This document shows positions 8,680 through 17,120 of a DNA stretch of 36,859 bases, one piece after another (the stretch's first letter is position 1; each line of letters begins with the position of its first letter). The stretch is from Phytophthora sp. 'mugwort' (taxonomy: Eukaryota; Oomycota; Peronosporomycetes; Peronosporales; Peronosporaceae), in the NCBI GenBank assembly GCA_033558025.1, contig JAUCEF010000073.1, positions 1-36,859 of the forward strand, in the 5' to 3' direction. The notes under the pieces were generated by a model that saw nothing but the letters and a program-made list of their open reading frames with translations, was not told the origin of the DNA and searched no databases. The position numbers and the translations under genes are program-made.

Positions 8680-9061
8680 ATATAAAAAACAATTTAAAAG
8701 TAAACTTACAGGTAAAACAACAAAAGGTAATAATATTGTTTATGGTAAATATGCTATTAAAGTTTTAAAAGAAACACGTTTAACATCAAGACAAATAGAA
8801 GCAACTCGTCGAATAATTATTCGAAAAATGAAACGATTAGGATTTCTTTGGATTCGTGTTTTTCCAGATACACCTGTAACAGCAAAACCTACAGAAAATC
8901 GTATGGGTAAAGGAAAAGGTGCTGTTTCTTTTTGGGTTGCTAAAGTTAAAAAAGGTCAAATTTTATATGAAATTAGCGGTATTTCATTAGAAAATGCAAA
9001 AAAAGTTTTAAAAGCGGGTTCTAATAAATTGCCGGTTAAAACAAAATTTATTTATAAATAA
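8657..9061 (+). CDS. rpl16: Ribosomal protein L16
   Basis: Large-subunit protein near the A site. 134 residues. MLFPKKTKYKKQ is the usual start, and RQIEATRRIIIRKMKR, RVFPDTPVTAKPTENRMGKGKGAVSFWVA are near-invariant L16 motifs. The start lies inside rps3 (23-base overlap) and is supported by these N-terminal residues. Confidence 0.97.
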   Translation: MLFPKKTKYKKQFKSKLTGKTTKGNNIVYGKYAIKVLKETRLTSRQIEATRRIIIRKMKRLGFLWIRVFPDTPVTAKPTENRMGKGKGAVSFWVAKVKKGQILYEISGISLENAKKVLKAGSNKLPVKTKFIYK

Positions 9062-9063
9062 TT

Positions 9064-9137
9064 AGGCTTATAGTTTAATTGGTTAGAGCATACCGCTCAT
9101 AACGGTATAGTTGTAGGTTCAAATCCTACTAGGCCTA
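9064..9137 (+). tRNA. tRNA with anticodon CAU (Ile by lysidine, or elongator Met)
   Basis: Acceptor AGGCTTA/TAGGCCT, D arm TTTAATTGGTTAGAGC, anticodon loop CTCATAA, T arm GTAGGTTCAAATCCTAC, discriminator A. One of three CAU tRNAs here. Its body resembles plant mitochondrial trnI(cau), so it may be the AUA reader; elongator Met cannot be excluded. Confidence 0.88.
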
Positions 9138-9158
9138 ATTAAAAAATTTTTATTTTAA

Positions 9159-9826
9159 ATGAAAAAATTAAAAAAACAAAAAACAAATAATTTATCAAAT
9201 TATCAACAATTTTTAAAAAATAATTATTTAAAAAAAAAAAATTTAAATTAAAAAATATTTTATTTGAAAATCCAATTTTATTTAATAATTTAAATTTAGA
9301 ATCTTATGTAATTGAATTTAATAATTATGAAAACATTTATTTACCTTTTACTTTAATAAAAATAGATAAAATTTCAACAATTGCTATAAAATATGAAAAT
9401 ATTATATTATTTAATTATGATTTAACTTATAATATATTACATCAATTTAATAAAATAATGCTTCAAAATATTTTAATAAAAAAAAATAATTCAATAAAAG
9501 GTCGTTTACTTGGTGGAAATTGGAATAATAAAAAAATTTTTATTTCAATTTTAGGATTTATTTTTTCTATAAAACCTATTAATTTAAATAATGCTTTAAA
9601 TTATAAAAAAAAATTTTATTTTAATAAATATAATAAAAAAGGTTTCTATAAAAGAAGAATTAATTCAACACGTTTAATTAATTGTTATAAATTAAAATAT
9701 TTAAATTTTAAAGTTAATAATTTAAATATATTTAAAAAATCAAAAAAAGAATTTTCAAGACTTTCTTATATTCAAACTATTATTCAAAATCAAAAAATAA
9801 AAAATAATAATTTTAAAATAAAATAA
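9159..9826 (+). CDS. rps1: Probable ribosomal protein S1 (S1 RNA-binding domain; one indel)
   Basis: About 222 codons in total. The first part (9159 to about 9241) and the rest are in different frames; adding one A to the 11-A run 9231-9241 joins them and makes the length divisible by three. The body, after an acidic/hydrophobic region, contains KGRLLGGNWNNKKIFISILG, which fits the start of an S1 domain (GRV, then a Gly-rich turn, then an Ile/Val-rich strand) as in mitochondrial Rps1. The tail is Lys/Asn rich. No other S1 hallmark is clear and the protein is short, so the name is tentative. It lies between the rpl16-tRNA unit and atp8, among translation genes. Confidence 0.5.
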
Positions 9827-9887
9827 AAATAAAAGTGTTCTTTCAAGAAAAATATATGTTGAAGAAATAAAAATTTATTATAAAATT

Positions 9888-10279
9888 ATGCCACAATTCG
9901 ATCAATTTTCATTTTTTAATCAAGTTTCTTGGTTTTTATTTTTTTTTTTTAATTTTTATTTTTTTATTACTTATTTTTTTTTACCTAAAATTTGTTATTT
10001 TAAAATTTAGAAAAAAAAAAATAATTTTTGATAATAAAAAAAAAAATCAAATTAATTTTGAAAAAAATAATATTATTTATTTTTTTAATAATTCTTATAA
10101 AACTTTTTGTTTTAATTTTGAGTTATTTATAACAAAAAAAATTATCTATTTATAAAAAAAATCAAAATATTAAAATACAAAAAACTTCAATTTTTAATAA
10201 AATATTAAAACAAAAAATTAATTATATTTTAAATAAAAAATTTTTATTATTAAATAAAATTTTTATAAGAATTAATTAA
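9888..10279 (+). CDS. atp8: ATP synthase subunit 8 (two indels)
   Basis: Membrane stator subunit of F1Fo ATP synthase (also called ymf19 in protists). Starts MPQFDQFSFFNQVSWFLFFF, the standard start for the long protist/plant form, followed by FLPKICY and a basic stretch. Frame breaks: one extra T in 9998-10001 (corrected to LPKICYLKFRKKK) and one missing A in the run 10134-10141. After correction about 130 residues, usual for this form, ending at TAA 10277-10279. Confidence 0.88.
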
Positions 10280-10290
10280 TTTTTTAAATA

Positions 10291-10361
10291 AGTGTATAGC
10301 TCAGCTGGTAGAGCACCGGACTTTTAATCTGATGGTCTTGGGTTCAAATCCCAATACACTT
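10291..10361 (+). tRNA. trnK: tRNA-Lys (anticodon UUU)
   Basis: Acceptor AGTGTAT/ATACACT, D arm AGCTCAGCTGGTAGAGC, anticodon loop CTTTTAA with TTT, T arm TGGGTTCAAATCCCA. Confidence 0.93.
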
Positions 10362-10364
10362 ATT

Positions 10365-10437
10365 GGGGATATATTTCAACTGGTAGAAAGTATGTTTTGC
10401 AAATATAATGTTATCGGTTCGAATCCGATTATCTCCA
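10365..10437 (+). tRNA. trnA: tRNA-Ala (anticodon UGC)
   Basis: Acceptor GGGGATA/TATCTCC (one G-U pair), anticodon loop TTTGCAA with TGC, T arm ATCGGTTCGAATCCGAT, discriminator A. Four bases after trnK. Confidence 0.9.
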
Positions 10438-10463
10438 TATTTATCTTTCTTAAATATAATTTT

Positions 10464-10763
10464 ATGCAAAAAAAAATTAAAAAAAATATTAAACAACGTA
10501 ATTTATTTAAAAATTTTGAAAAAAATAGATTAACTTTAAAAATTCTTTCAAAAAATTTAAATATTGAAAAAAATTTAAGATGGAAATTACAACAAAAGTG
10601 GTTTTTTTTCCATCAAAATTCATCAATTACTAGAATTAAAAATGTGTGTGTTTTAACTGGACGTTCTAAAAGTATTTATCGTTTATTTAAAATATCCAGA
10701 ATCCAATTACGTAAATTAGCATCAAAAGGGTTTTTACCCGGTATTTCTAAATATAGTTGGTAA
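10464..10763 (+). CDS. rps14: Ribosomal protein S14
   Basis: Small-subunit head protein, 99 residues, the normal length. Start chosen at ATG 10464, after trnA; an upstream in-frame extension would run through the tRNAs. Conserved C-terminus: VCVLTGRSKSIYRLFKISRI, then LRKLASKGFLPGISKYSW. No zinc-binding Cys pairs, as usual for mitochondrial S14. Begins the rps14-rps8-rpl6 block, the second half of a bacterial spc operon. Confidence 0.97.
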   Translation: MQKKIKKNIKQRNLFKNFEKNRLTLKILSKNLNIEKNLRWKLQQKWFFFHQNSSITRIKNVCVLTGRSKSIYRLFKISRIQLRKLASKGFLPGISKYSW

Positions 10764-10770
10764 TTTAATT

Positions 10771-11151
10771 ATGATTATAACAGATACTCTTTCCAATTTA
10801 TTTTCAAAAATAAAAAATGGTTATTTAGTAAAAAAATCAAAAATAGTACAACAAAAATCAAAACAAAGTATAAATATTTTAAATATCTTAATTAAAGAAG
10901 GTTTTATAAAAAGTTATAAGATAAATTCCAAAAATCAATTAGAGATTTATTTAAAATATAGAAAAAATAAAGCAGTTATTACTGAAATAAAACGTTTATC
11001 AAAACCGGGAAAACGTTTATATATTGCTAATAAGGATTTATATAAAAAAAAAACAGGATTTTATATTCTTTCAACATCTATTGGTATTTTAACAGATTTA
11101 CAAGCTAAAAAATTAAATGTTGGTGGTGAATTGATTTGTAAAATTATTTAA
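10771..11151 (+). CDS. rps8: Ribosomal protein S8
   Basis: Small-subunit platform protein binding SSU rRNA helix 21. 126 residues. N-terminal DTLSNLFSKIKNGYLVKKS and C-terminal TGFYILSTSIGILTDLQAKKLNVGGELICKI are classic S8 ends. Seven bases after rps14; rpl6 follows after six bases. Confidence 0.97.
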   Translation: MIITDTLSNLFSKIKNGYLVKKSKIVQQKSKQSINILNILIKEGFIKSYKINSKNQLEIYLKYRKNKAVITEIKRLSKPGKRLYIANKDLYKKKTGFYILSTSIGILTDLQAKKLNVGGELICKII

Positions 11152-11157
11152 AAAATT

Positions 11158-11763
11158 ATGATAAAAATAATAAAAAAAAATGTTAAATTAAAAAATAAAA
11201 ATTTTTTTAAAAGTTCTTTAGGAAATATTAATTTATTTTTTATTGATAAAACTTTTATTTTTCCAACAGATTTAAAAATTTATAGTAATAATAAAATAAT
11301 TTTTTTTGAAACATCTTTAGGTTTATTATCTTTAACAATAATTAATGATTTATATTTTTTTATAAAAAAAAATAAATTATTAATTATTGTTAATAAAAAT
11401 AAAAAAAAAAAAAGTATTTTAAATTTATACAATAAATTAATAAAAATAAAAATAAAAGGTGTTTTACAAGGTTTTAAAATTAATTTAATATTAAAAGGTA
11501 TAGGTTTTAAAGCTTTTATTGAAAATAATACTTTAATTTTAAAATTAGGTTTTAGTCATAATATTAGAATTCCAATTCCATTAAATATTGAAATTATTAA
11601 TCAAACAAATACTTTAATTTTTAGTAGTATCGATTATATTTTTTTACATCAATTTGTACATTATATTAAAAATCATAAAAAACCTGAACCATATAAAGGA
11701 AAAGGTTTATTATTAAAAAATGAAAAAATTTTACAAAAAGAGGGAAAAAAAAGTAAAAAATAA
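11158..11763 (+). CDS. rpl6: Ribosomal protein L6
   Basis: Large-subunit protein near the factor-binding site. 201 residues. The second half shows the family repeat domain: VLQGFKINLILKGIGFKA, LGFSHNIRIPIP, and the near-invariant KKPEPYKGKGLL close to the C-terminus. The N-terminal half is divergent and rich in Lys/Asn. Confidence 0.95.
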   Translation: MIKIIKKNVKLKNKNFFKSSLGNINLFFIDKTFIFPTDLKIYSNNKIIFFETSLGLLSLTIINDLYFFIKKNKLLIIVNKNKKKKSILNLYNKLIKIKIKGVLQGFKINLILKGIGFKAFIENNTLILKLGFSHNIRIPIPLNIEIINQTNTLIFSSIDYIFLHQFVHYIKNHKKPEPYKGKGLLLKNEKILQKEGKKSKK

Positions 11764-11769
11764 TTAAAT

Positions 11770-12363
11770 ATGATACAAAAAAAAAAAAAAAAACATAATA
11801 ATATTTTATTAAATTTATTATTTAAATCAAAAAATATGTATGGAGAATCTTTAATAGATACAAATAAAGAATTATTATCTTTTATATTTGGAAGTAGACA
11901 TGATTATACTATAATTAATTTAAAAAATGTTTCATTTTTTTTAAAACGTATATTTAATTTAACTAAAATTATATTAAAAAAAAATGAAAAAATTTTAATA
12001 ATAGGGAATGATAATGAAATTAAATTTTTATTAACTACATCTTTTATAAAAAAAAATCCAAATATCATTTTTTTTACAAAAGAATGGGTAAATGGTTTAA
12101 TTACTAATAAAATTATGAATACAACATTTAATAAGATAATTAATTATTTATTAAAAGAAAATGAAATTAAATTAATTTTAGTTATAAAAAGTTCTGTAAA
12201 AGATACTTTTTTAAATCAAGAACTTTCTGTTTTAAAAATTCCTACTATTTCATTAGTAAATACAAGTCAAACTATACAAAATATTAATTATCCTGTAGTA
12301 ATGAATTCTAAAAATATTCAATCAATATATACTTTAATGTATTTATTACGTAAAATATTTTAA
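11770..12363 (+). CDS. rps2: Ribosomal protein S2
   Basis: Small-subunit protein on the back of the head-body junction. 197 residues, divergent. S2-like parts: YGESLIDTNKELLSFIFGSRHDYTIINLKN, FFTKEWVNGLITN (bacterial RWxGGxLTN), and LVIKSSVKDTFLNQELSVLKIPTISLVNTSQT, then INYPVVMNSKNIQSI (bacterial IDYxIPxNDDA). Lies between rpl6 and rps4, an order shared with other stramenopile mtDNAs. Confidence 0.9.
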   Translation: MIQKKKKKHNNILLNLLFKSKNMYGESLIDTNKELLSFIFGSRHDYTIINLKNVSFFLKRIFNLTKIILKKNEKILIIGNDNEIKFLLTTSFIKKNPNIIFFTKEWVNGLITNKIMNTTFNKIINYLLKENEIKLILVIKSSVKDTFLNQELSVLKIPTISLVNTSQTIQNINYPVVMNSKNIQSIYTLMYLLRKIF

Positions 12364-12371
12364 TAAATAAG

Positions 12372-12836
12372 ATGAATAAATTAAGACCGAGAAATAAAAT
12401 ATGTTTTCAAAATAATAGGAACATACATAAAAATTTAAACTTATTAAAATTAAAATCAAAAAAATGGAATTTATTTAAAAAAAAATTAAGATATCGAAAA
12501 GAAATAAAACCTGAAAAACGTAAAAAATTTTTTCAAAAAAGATTATTTGAAAAACAACAATTTCGGAATTTTTATGGATGTATTCATGAATATCAATTAA
12601 AAAATTTATTTCAAAAATTATTAAAAAAAGATAATAAAATAAATATCTTTAAAAAATTTGTAATTTTATTAGAAAGTCGCTTAGATATAAATCTTGTAAG
12701 ATTAAAATTATTAGTTAAAACTATTTTTCAAGCAAAACAATTAATTAATCATAAAAAAATTAAGGTTAATAATAAAATTATAAGTAAATCTAATTTTATA
12801 TTACATAAAGGTGATATTATTCATATTATTAAATAA
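12372..12836 (+). CDS. rps4: Ribosomal protein S4, N-terminal and S4-domain part
   Basis: S4 organises SSU rRNA assembly. This segment encodes 154 residues: RPRNKICFQNNRNI, then QQFRNFYG (bacterial KQxxRxxYG), then the S4 RNA-binding domain LESRLDINLVRLKLLVKTIFQAKQLINHKKIKVNNKII, ending in the family HKGDIIHI. Bacterial S4 continues about 40 residues beyond this domain, and this one stops. The missing C-terminal piece is found in the next frame (12839-13590). A single missing A in 12831-12833 would remove the stop and join the two, so 12372-13590 is probably one gene of about 406 codons. Confidence 0.93.
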   Translation: MNKLRPRNKICFQNNRNIHKNLNLLKLKSKKWNLFKKKLRYRKEIKPEKRKKFFQKRLFEKQQFRNFYGCIHEYQLKNLFQKLLKKDNKINIFKKFVILLESRLDINLVRLKLLVKTIFQAKQLINHKKIKVNNKIISKSNFILHKGDIIHIIK

Positions 12837-12838
12837 AT

Positions 12839-13590
12839 ATGCAAAAGGATAATAAAAATTTTCAAAGAAATAAAAATTCTCAAAAAAACGAGGGTTTTCA
12901 AAAAAATAGAAATTCTCAAAAAAACGAAGGTTTTCAAAAAAATAGAAATTTTCAAAAAAATAAAAATTCTCAAAAAAACGAAGATTTTCAAAGAACTAGA
13001 AATTTTCAAAAAAACGAAGATTTTCAAAGAACTAGAAATTTTCAAAAAAATGAAGGTTTTCAAAGAACTAGAAATTTTCAAAAAATGAAGGTTTTCAAAA
13101 AAATAGAAATTTTCAAAAAAATGAAGGTTTTCAAAAAAATAGAAATTTTCAAAAAAATGAAGGTTTTCAAAAAAATAGAAATTTTCAAAAAAATAGAAAT
13201 TTTCAAAAAAATGAAGGTTTTCAAAAAAATAGAAATTTTCAAAAAAATGAAGGTTTTCAAAGAACTAGAAATTTTCAAAAAAATAATAGTTTGAAAGGAG
13301 ATAAAAAATTTTATAAACAGCATTTTAATCAAGAAAAGAATAAATATTCTTCTTCTTATAAACGTTATAATAAATATCCTTATCAAAAAAATAACAAATA
13401 TTCTTATAAAAATAATATTTATTATATTTTAGGTGAAAAAAAACCATCAAAACCTTTAATAACTTCTTATTTACATAGAAATAAAAAAATAAAAACAGGT
13501 ATGTTTTTTAAAGAACCTTCTTATAAAACAATTTTATATCCTTTTCATTTAAATTTAAAATTAATTAATGAATATTTGAAAAAAAAATAA
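12839..13590 (+). CDS. Hexapeptide-repeat region plus S4 C-terminal domain (probably continuation of rps4)
   Basis: Open as about 250 codons once one missing A in 13080-13085 is restored (six As where neighbouring repeats have seven). The first two thirds are about 24 copies of a six-residue unit, mostly FQKNEG/FQKNRN with FQRTRN variants. The tail after the repeats is KPSKPLITSYLHRNKKIKTG, then MFFKEPSYKTILYPFHLNLK, then LINEYLKKK. It resembles the end of bacterial S4 (P-x-W-L, then EGxF-x3-P, then a final LIVELYSK). Since rps4 just upstream lacks this end, I read it as the rest of Rps4. An independent lineage-specific ORF is the alternative. Confidence 0.75.
12855..13290 (+). repeat. 18/36-bp tandem repeats inside the coding region
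   Basis: Alternating 18-base units TTTTCAAAAAAATGAAGG and TTTTCAAAAAAATAGAAA, with variants such as TTTTCAAAGAACTAGAAA and TTCTCAAAAAAACGAAGG, run head to tail. Unit length is a multiple of three so copy changes keep the frame. The later units (13080-13260) are most alike, suggesting recent expansion at that end. Confidence 0.93.
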
Positions 13591-13594
13591 AAAT

Positions 13595-13616
13595 TTAAAC
13601 CATTTATATGGTTTAA
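13595..13616. terminator. Hairpin between rps4 and rnl
   Basis: Eight-bp perfect stem TTAAACCA/TGGTTTAA with a six-base loop, directly after the rps4 stop and just before the LSU rRNA. It could be a transcript-processing signal or the first helix of the LSU rRNA; its function is not proven by sequence. Confidence 0.5.
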
Positions 13617-15214
13617 GTATAAATAATAATAAAAGCATTAAGTGGATGCCTTGGCATTAATTTGATTTTTAGGACGTAAAAAATGCGAAAAGTTTTATTA
13701 AATAATATTTTATTTTGAAATAAAAATTTCCTAAAGAAAACTTTTTTTTTGTGAAAATTTTAAAAACAGTGAATTGAAATATCTAAGTAACTGTTAAAAA
13801 AATCAAACGAGATTCCGTTAGTAATGACGAGTGAAAATGGAAATTAGGTTTATAAAAATAAAAAAATATTTGAAAAATTTTGAAAAATTTACTTAAAAAG
13901 GTGAAAGTCCTGTAGAATAATAATTGTTTTTATAATAGTAAAAAGGGTTATGTGTAAGCCTTTTTGAATATTGGGGAACCACCCTCAAAACCTTTTAAAA
14001 ATTAATGATCGATAGTGGACAAGTACTGTAAAGGAAAGGTGAAAAAGAACTTTTGAGTTTGAAATAATTCTGAAACTTAATGTTAACAATCAATTGAAAC
14101 TTTTTTAAAAAGTAACAGTGTACCTTTTGCATAATGGGCCAGCAAGTTTATTTTTATAGCAAGCTTAATTTAATAAAGTAGGCGTAGATAAATCAAGTTT
14201 TAAAAAGCTTTTTAGTTATATAAATAAGACCCGAAACTGAGTGATCTAACCATGAACAGATTGAAAAATAGGTAAAACTATTTGAAGGATCGAACTCACA
14301 TATGTGGCAAAATATGGAGATGATTTGTGGTTAGGAGTGAAAGGCTAATCAAACTCAGAGATAGCTGGTTTTCCGCGAAATCTATTGAAGTAGAGCATTT
14401 AAAATCTTTTTTTGGGGTAGAGCACTCATTGAGCTAGGGGGTGTAAAAACTTACTGAATTCTTGGAAACTCCGAATACAAAAAAAAGTAATTTAAATAGA
14501 CAGACATTAGGCGCTAAGGTCTTTTGTCAAAAGGGAAACAGCCCAGATTGATCGCTAAGGTCTCTAAATAATATTCTAAGTGAAAAAGGAAGTGAAAAAA
14601 TGATTACAACCCATAGGTAGGCTTGGAAGCAGCCATCCTTTAAAGAAAGCGTAATAGCTCATTGGTCTAGTTTTTTTGCGCCTAAAATGTATCGAGACTT
14701 AAGAAATTTACCGAAGCGGCAAGTTTTATTTTTAATAAAACGGTAGCGGAACATTCTGTATGTTAATAAAGATATATTGTGAAATATGTTGAAGATATCA
14801 GAAAAGAAAATGCTGGCATTAGTAACAAAAAATAACGAATATAAATCGTTATCACCGTAAATCCAAGGGTTTCTATGTTAAGATGTATTACATAGAGTGA
14901 AACGGCCCCTAAGAAAGATTTGACGAAAGCAGATTTTGATGGGATAATTTTTAAATTAAATTTTTTTAAAAAAGTGACAAAAATTTTTAATTTTTCAGGA
15001 AATAGCTTTTTTAATTAAAAACCGTACCCTAAACCGACACAGGTGGATAGGTCGAGTAGACTAAGGTGAATGAGAGAACTATATTGAAGGAACTCGGCAA
15101 AATGACTTTGTAACTTCGGGATAAAAAGTACCTAATTATTTTTAATAATTAGGTGTCACAAAATAGGGGGTTGCGACTGTTTAATAAAAACTTAGGACTC
15201 TGCTAAATGGTAAC

Positions 15215-15252
<38 letters not shown>

Positions 15253-15310
15253 ATTAAAAGGAAATGTTTGCGCATTAAATGGAAGTCCCAGTAAACGGCG
15301 GCCGTAACTC

Positions 15311-15367
<57 letters not shown>

Positions 15368-15803
15368 TGTAACGACATCCCCGCTGTCTCCAATATAGAC
15401 TCAGTGAATTTGAATTATCCGTGAAGATGCGGATTTTCTATAGTTAGACGGAAAGACCCCGTGAACCTTTACTACATCTTTATATTGTTATTTTATCTAA
15501 TATGTGTAGTATAAGTGGTAATCTTTTAAACCTTTACGCTAGTAAATTGTATAGATATTCTTGAAATACCACTCTTATTAAAATAAATAACTAATATTTT
15601 TTAAATAGACATTGTATGGTTGGTAGTTTGACTGGGGCGGTCACCTCCTAAAGAGTAACGGAGGTGTACAAAGGTAAGCTCAAATTGGATAATATTATCA
15701 ATTGTAGAGCATAATGGTAAAAGCTTGCTTGACTGTAAGATAGACATATCAAACAGGGACGAAAGTCGGTCATAGTGATCCGATAATTCTTTGTGGAAAG
15801 ATT

Positions 15804-15846
<43 letters not shown>

Positions 15847-15924
15847 GACTCCTAAGAGCTCCTATCGACGGAGTCGTTTGGCACCTCGATGTCGACTCAT
15901 CACATCCTGGAGCTGAAGAAGGTT

Positions 15925-15964
<40 letters not shown>

Positions 15965-16262
15965 TTGGGTTTAGAACGTCGTGAGACAGTTTGGTTCCTA
16001 TCTTCTATAGATATTTTGAAAAATGCAAGAATCTAACTCTAGTACGAGAGGACCGAGAAGGGTAAATCTCTGGTGTATCGGTTGTTGAGAGGCATAGCCG
16101 AGTAGCTAAATTTATTTTGGATAATTACTGAAAGCATCTAAGTAAGAAACCATTCTTAAAAATTTTTCATATAAAAACTGTAAAAGATGATTACATTAAT
16201 AGGTTTTAAGTATAAGTATTGTAAAATATTTAGCTTAAAAATACTAAAAGTTTTAAAAATTA
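13617..16262 (+). rRNA. rnl: Large subunit ribosomal RNA
   Basis: Bacterial-type LSU rRNA. Landmarks in order: AAGTGGATGCCTTGGC near the 5' end (from about 13639), the GTPase-centre region around 14613-14670 (GGCTTGGAAGCAGCCATCCT, GCGTAATAGCTCA), AACGGCGGCCGTAACT (from 15294), GAAAGACCCCGTGAACCTTT (from about 15451, peptidyl-transferase region), and the sarcin-ricin loop AGTACGAGAGGACC (from about 16041). Ends are approximate: the 5' end is placed after the hairpin at 13595-13616 and the 3' end just before trnN. No intron is apparent. Confidence 0.95.
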
Positions 16263-16274
16263 AAATATAATTAT

Positions 16275-16346
16275 TTCTTTGTAGCTCAACGGTAGAGCAA
16301 ATGGCTGTTAACCATTAGGTTGTAGGTTCAAATCCTATCAAAGAAG
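16275..16346 (+). tRNA. trnN: tRNA-Asn (anticodon GUU)
   Basis: Acceptor TTCTTTG/CAAAGAA, D arm AGCTCAACGGTAGAGC, anticodon loop CTGTTAA with GTT, T arm GTAGGTTCAAATCCTAT, discriminator G. First of five tRNAs after rnl. Confidence 0.93.
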
Positions 16347-16358
16347 TTTTATATTTTA

Positions 16359-16447
16359 GGTCGAATAGCCAAGTCAGGTTTAAGGCAGTAGTTTGCTAAA
16401 CTATCAGTTAATTTATTAACTCGTGGGTTCAAATCCCACTTCGACTT
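16359..16447 (+). tRNA. trnS: tRNA-Ser (anticodon GCU)
   Basis: Class II tRNA: acceptor GGTCGAA/TTCGACT, anticodon GCT in a TTGCTAA loop, long variable arm containing GTTAATTTATTAAC, T arm GTGGGTTCAAATCCCAC. Reads AGY codons. Confidence 0.92.
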
Positions 16448-16471
16448 ATTTTATTAATAAAGTATTAATAA

Positions 16472-16543
16472 GATGATGTAGTTTAATGGTAGAGCGTGGG
16501 AATCATAATCCTAATGTTGTAGGTTCAAATCCTACCATCATTA
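16472..16543 (+). tRNA. tRNA with anticodon CAU (elongator Met, or Ile by lysidine)
   Basis: Acceptor GATGATG/CATCATT, anticodon loop ATCATAA, T arm GTAGGTTCAAATCCTAC, discriminator A. It shares its role question with the CAU tRNA at 9064-9137; I favour elongator Met here, without proof. Confidence 0.88.
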
Positions 16544-16555
16544 ATTATCTTTAAA

Positions 16556-16630
16556 CGGAAGGTAGCATAGTCTGGCTAATGCGTCTGTTTTGGGAACAGA
16601 AGATCAAAGGTTCAAATCCTTTTCTTCCGA
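16556..16630 (+). tRNA. trnP: tRNA-Pro (anticodon UGG)
   Basis: Acceptor CGGAAGG/TCTTCCG, anticodon stem CTGTT/AACAG with TGG, T loop TTCAAAT, discriminator A. Confidence 0.93.
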
Positions 16631-16648
16631 AAAAGGAAGAAAATATAA

Positions 16649-16720
16649 GATGAGATAGAGTAATAGGTAACTTATCAGGCTCATAATCTGAAGATGTAGG
16701 TTCAAATCCTACTCTCATCA
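16649..16720 (+). tRNA. trnfM: Initiator tRNA-fMet (anticodon CAU)
   Basis: The body TAGAGTAATAGGTAACTTAT and anticodon arm TCAGGCTCATAATCTGAAG match the initiator form of plant and protist mitochondria. Acceptor GATGAGA/TCTCATC. The first acceptor pair looks like a normal G-C, unlike the mismatch typical of bacterial initiators. Confidence 0.9.
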
Positions 16721-16742
16721 TTTTAAAATTAATATATAATTT

Positions 16743-17114
16743 ATGATTCAAATTCAAACTAAATTAAAAGTAAATGATAATAGTGGTATTAAAATAGGAC
16801 AATGTATAAAAATTTATAAAAAAAAAATTGGAAAAATTGGGGATACAATTTTAATTTCTGCTAAAAAATTACGTTTAAATCAAAAAAAAAAAATTAAAAT
16901 AATTAAAGGAGATTTATTTAAAGCTTTAATTATACATACAACATATCAAAAAAAAAGTACAATAGGTAATATAATAAAATTTGATAAAAATTGTATAATT
17001 ATTTTAAATAATCAAAATAAACCCCTAGGAACACGTATATTTGGTCCGATTACTTCTGAATTTCGGAAGAAAAAAAATTTCAAAATATTAGCATTAGCTT
17101 CAAATATTTTATAA
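16743..17114 (+). CDS. rpl14: Ribosomal protein L14
   Basis: Large-subunit protein at the subunit interface. 123 residues, normal length. MIQIQTKLKVNDNSGIKIGQ is the classic start; FDKNCIIILNNQNKPLGTRIFGPITSEFR carries the conserved GTRIFGPV motif. With rpl5 it forms the first half of a bacterial spc operon, separated here from rps14-rps8-rpl6 by rnl and tRNAs. Confidence 0.97.
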   Translation: MIQIQTKLKVNDNSGIKIGQCIKIYKKKIGKIGDTILISAKKLRLNQKKKIKIIKGDLFKALIIHTTYQKKSTIGNIIKFDKNCIIILNNQNKPLGTRIFGPITSEFRKKKNFKILALASNIL

Positions 17115-17120
17115 AAATAT

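Noticed and set aside
12855..13290. Repeat array considered as CRISPR
   Set aside because: Units are 18/36 bases, contiguous with no unique spacers, and lie inside a coding frame of a mitochondrial genome.
12821..13386. Long open frames on the minus strand across the rps4 repeat region
   Set aside because: They are the complement of the tandem repeats, made of repeated Phe/Ile/Leu/Lys, with no independent start context; they exist only because the repeat period is a multiple of three.
16551..16757. Minus-strand frame of 68 codons across trnP and trnfM
   Set aside because: It is the complement of two clear tRNA genes and the rpl14 start.
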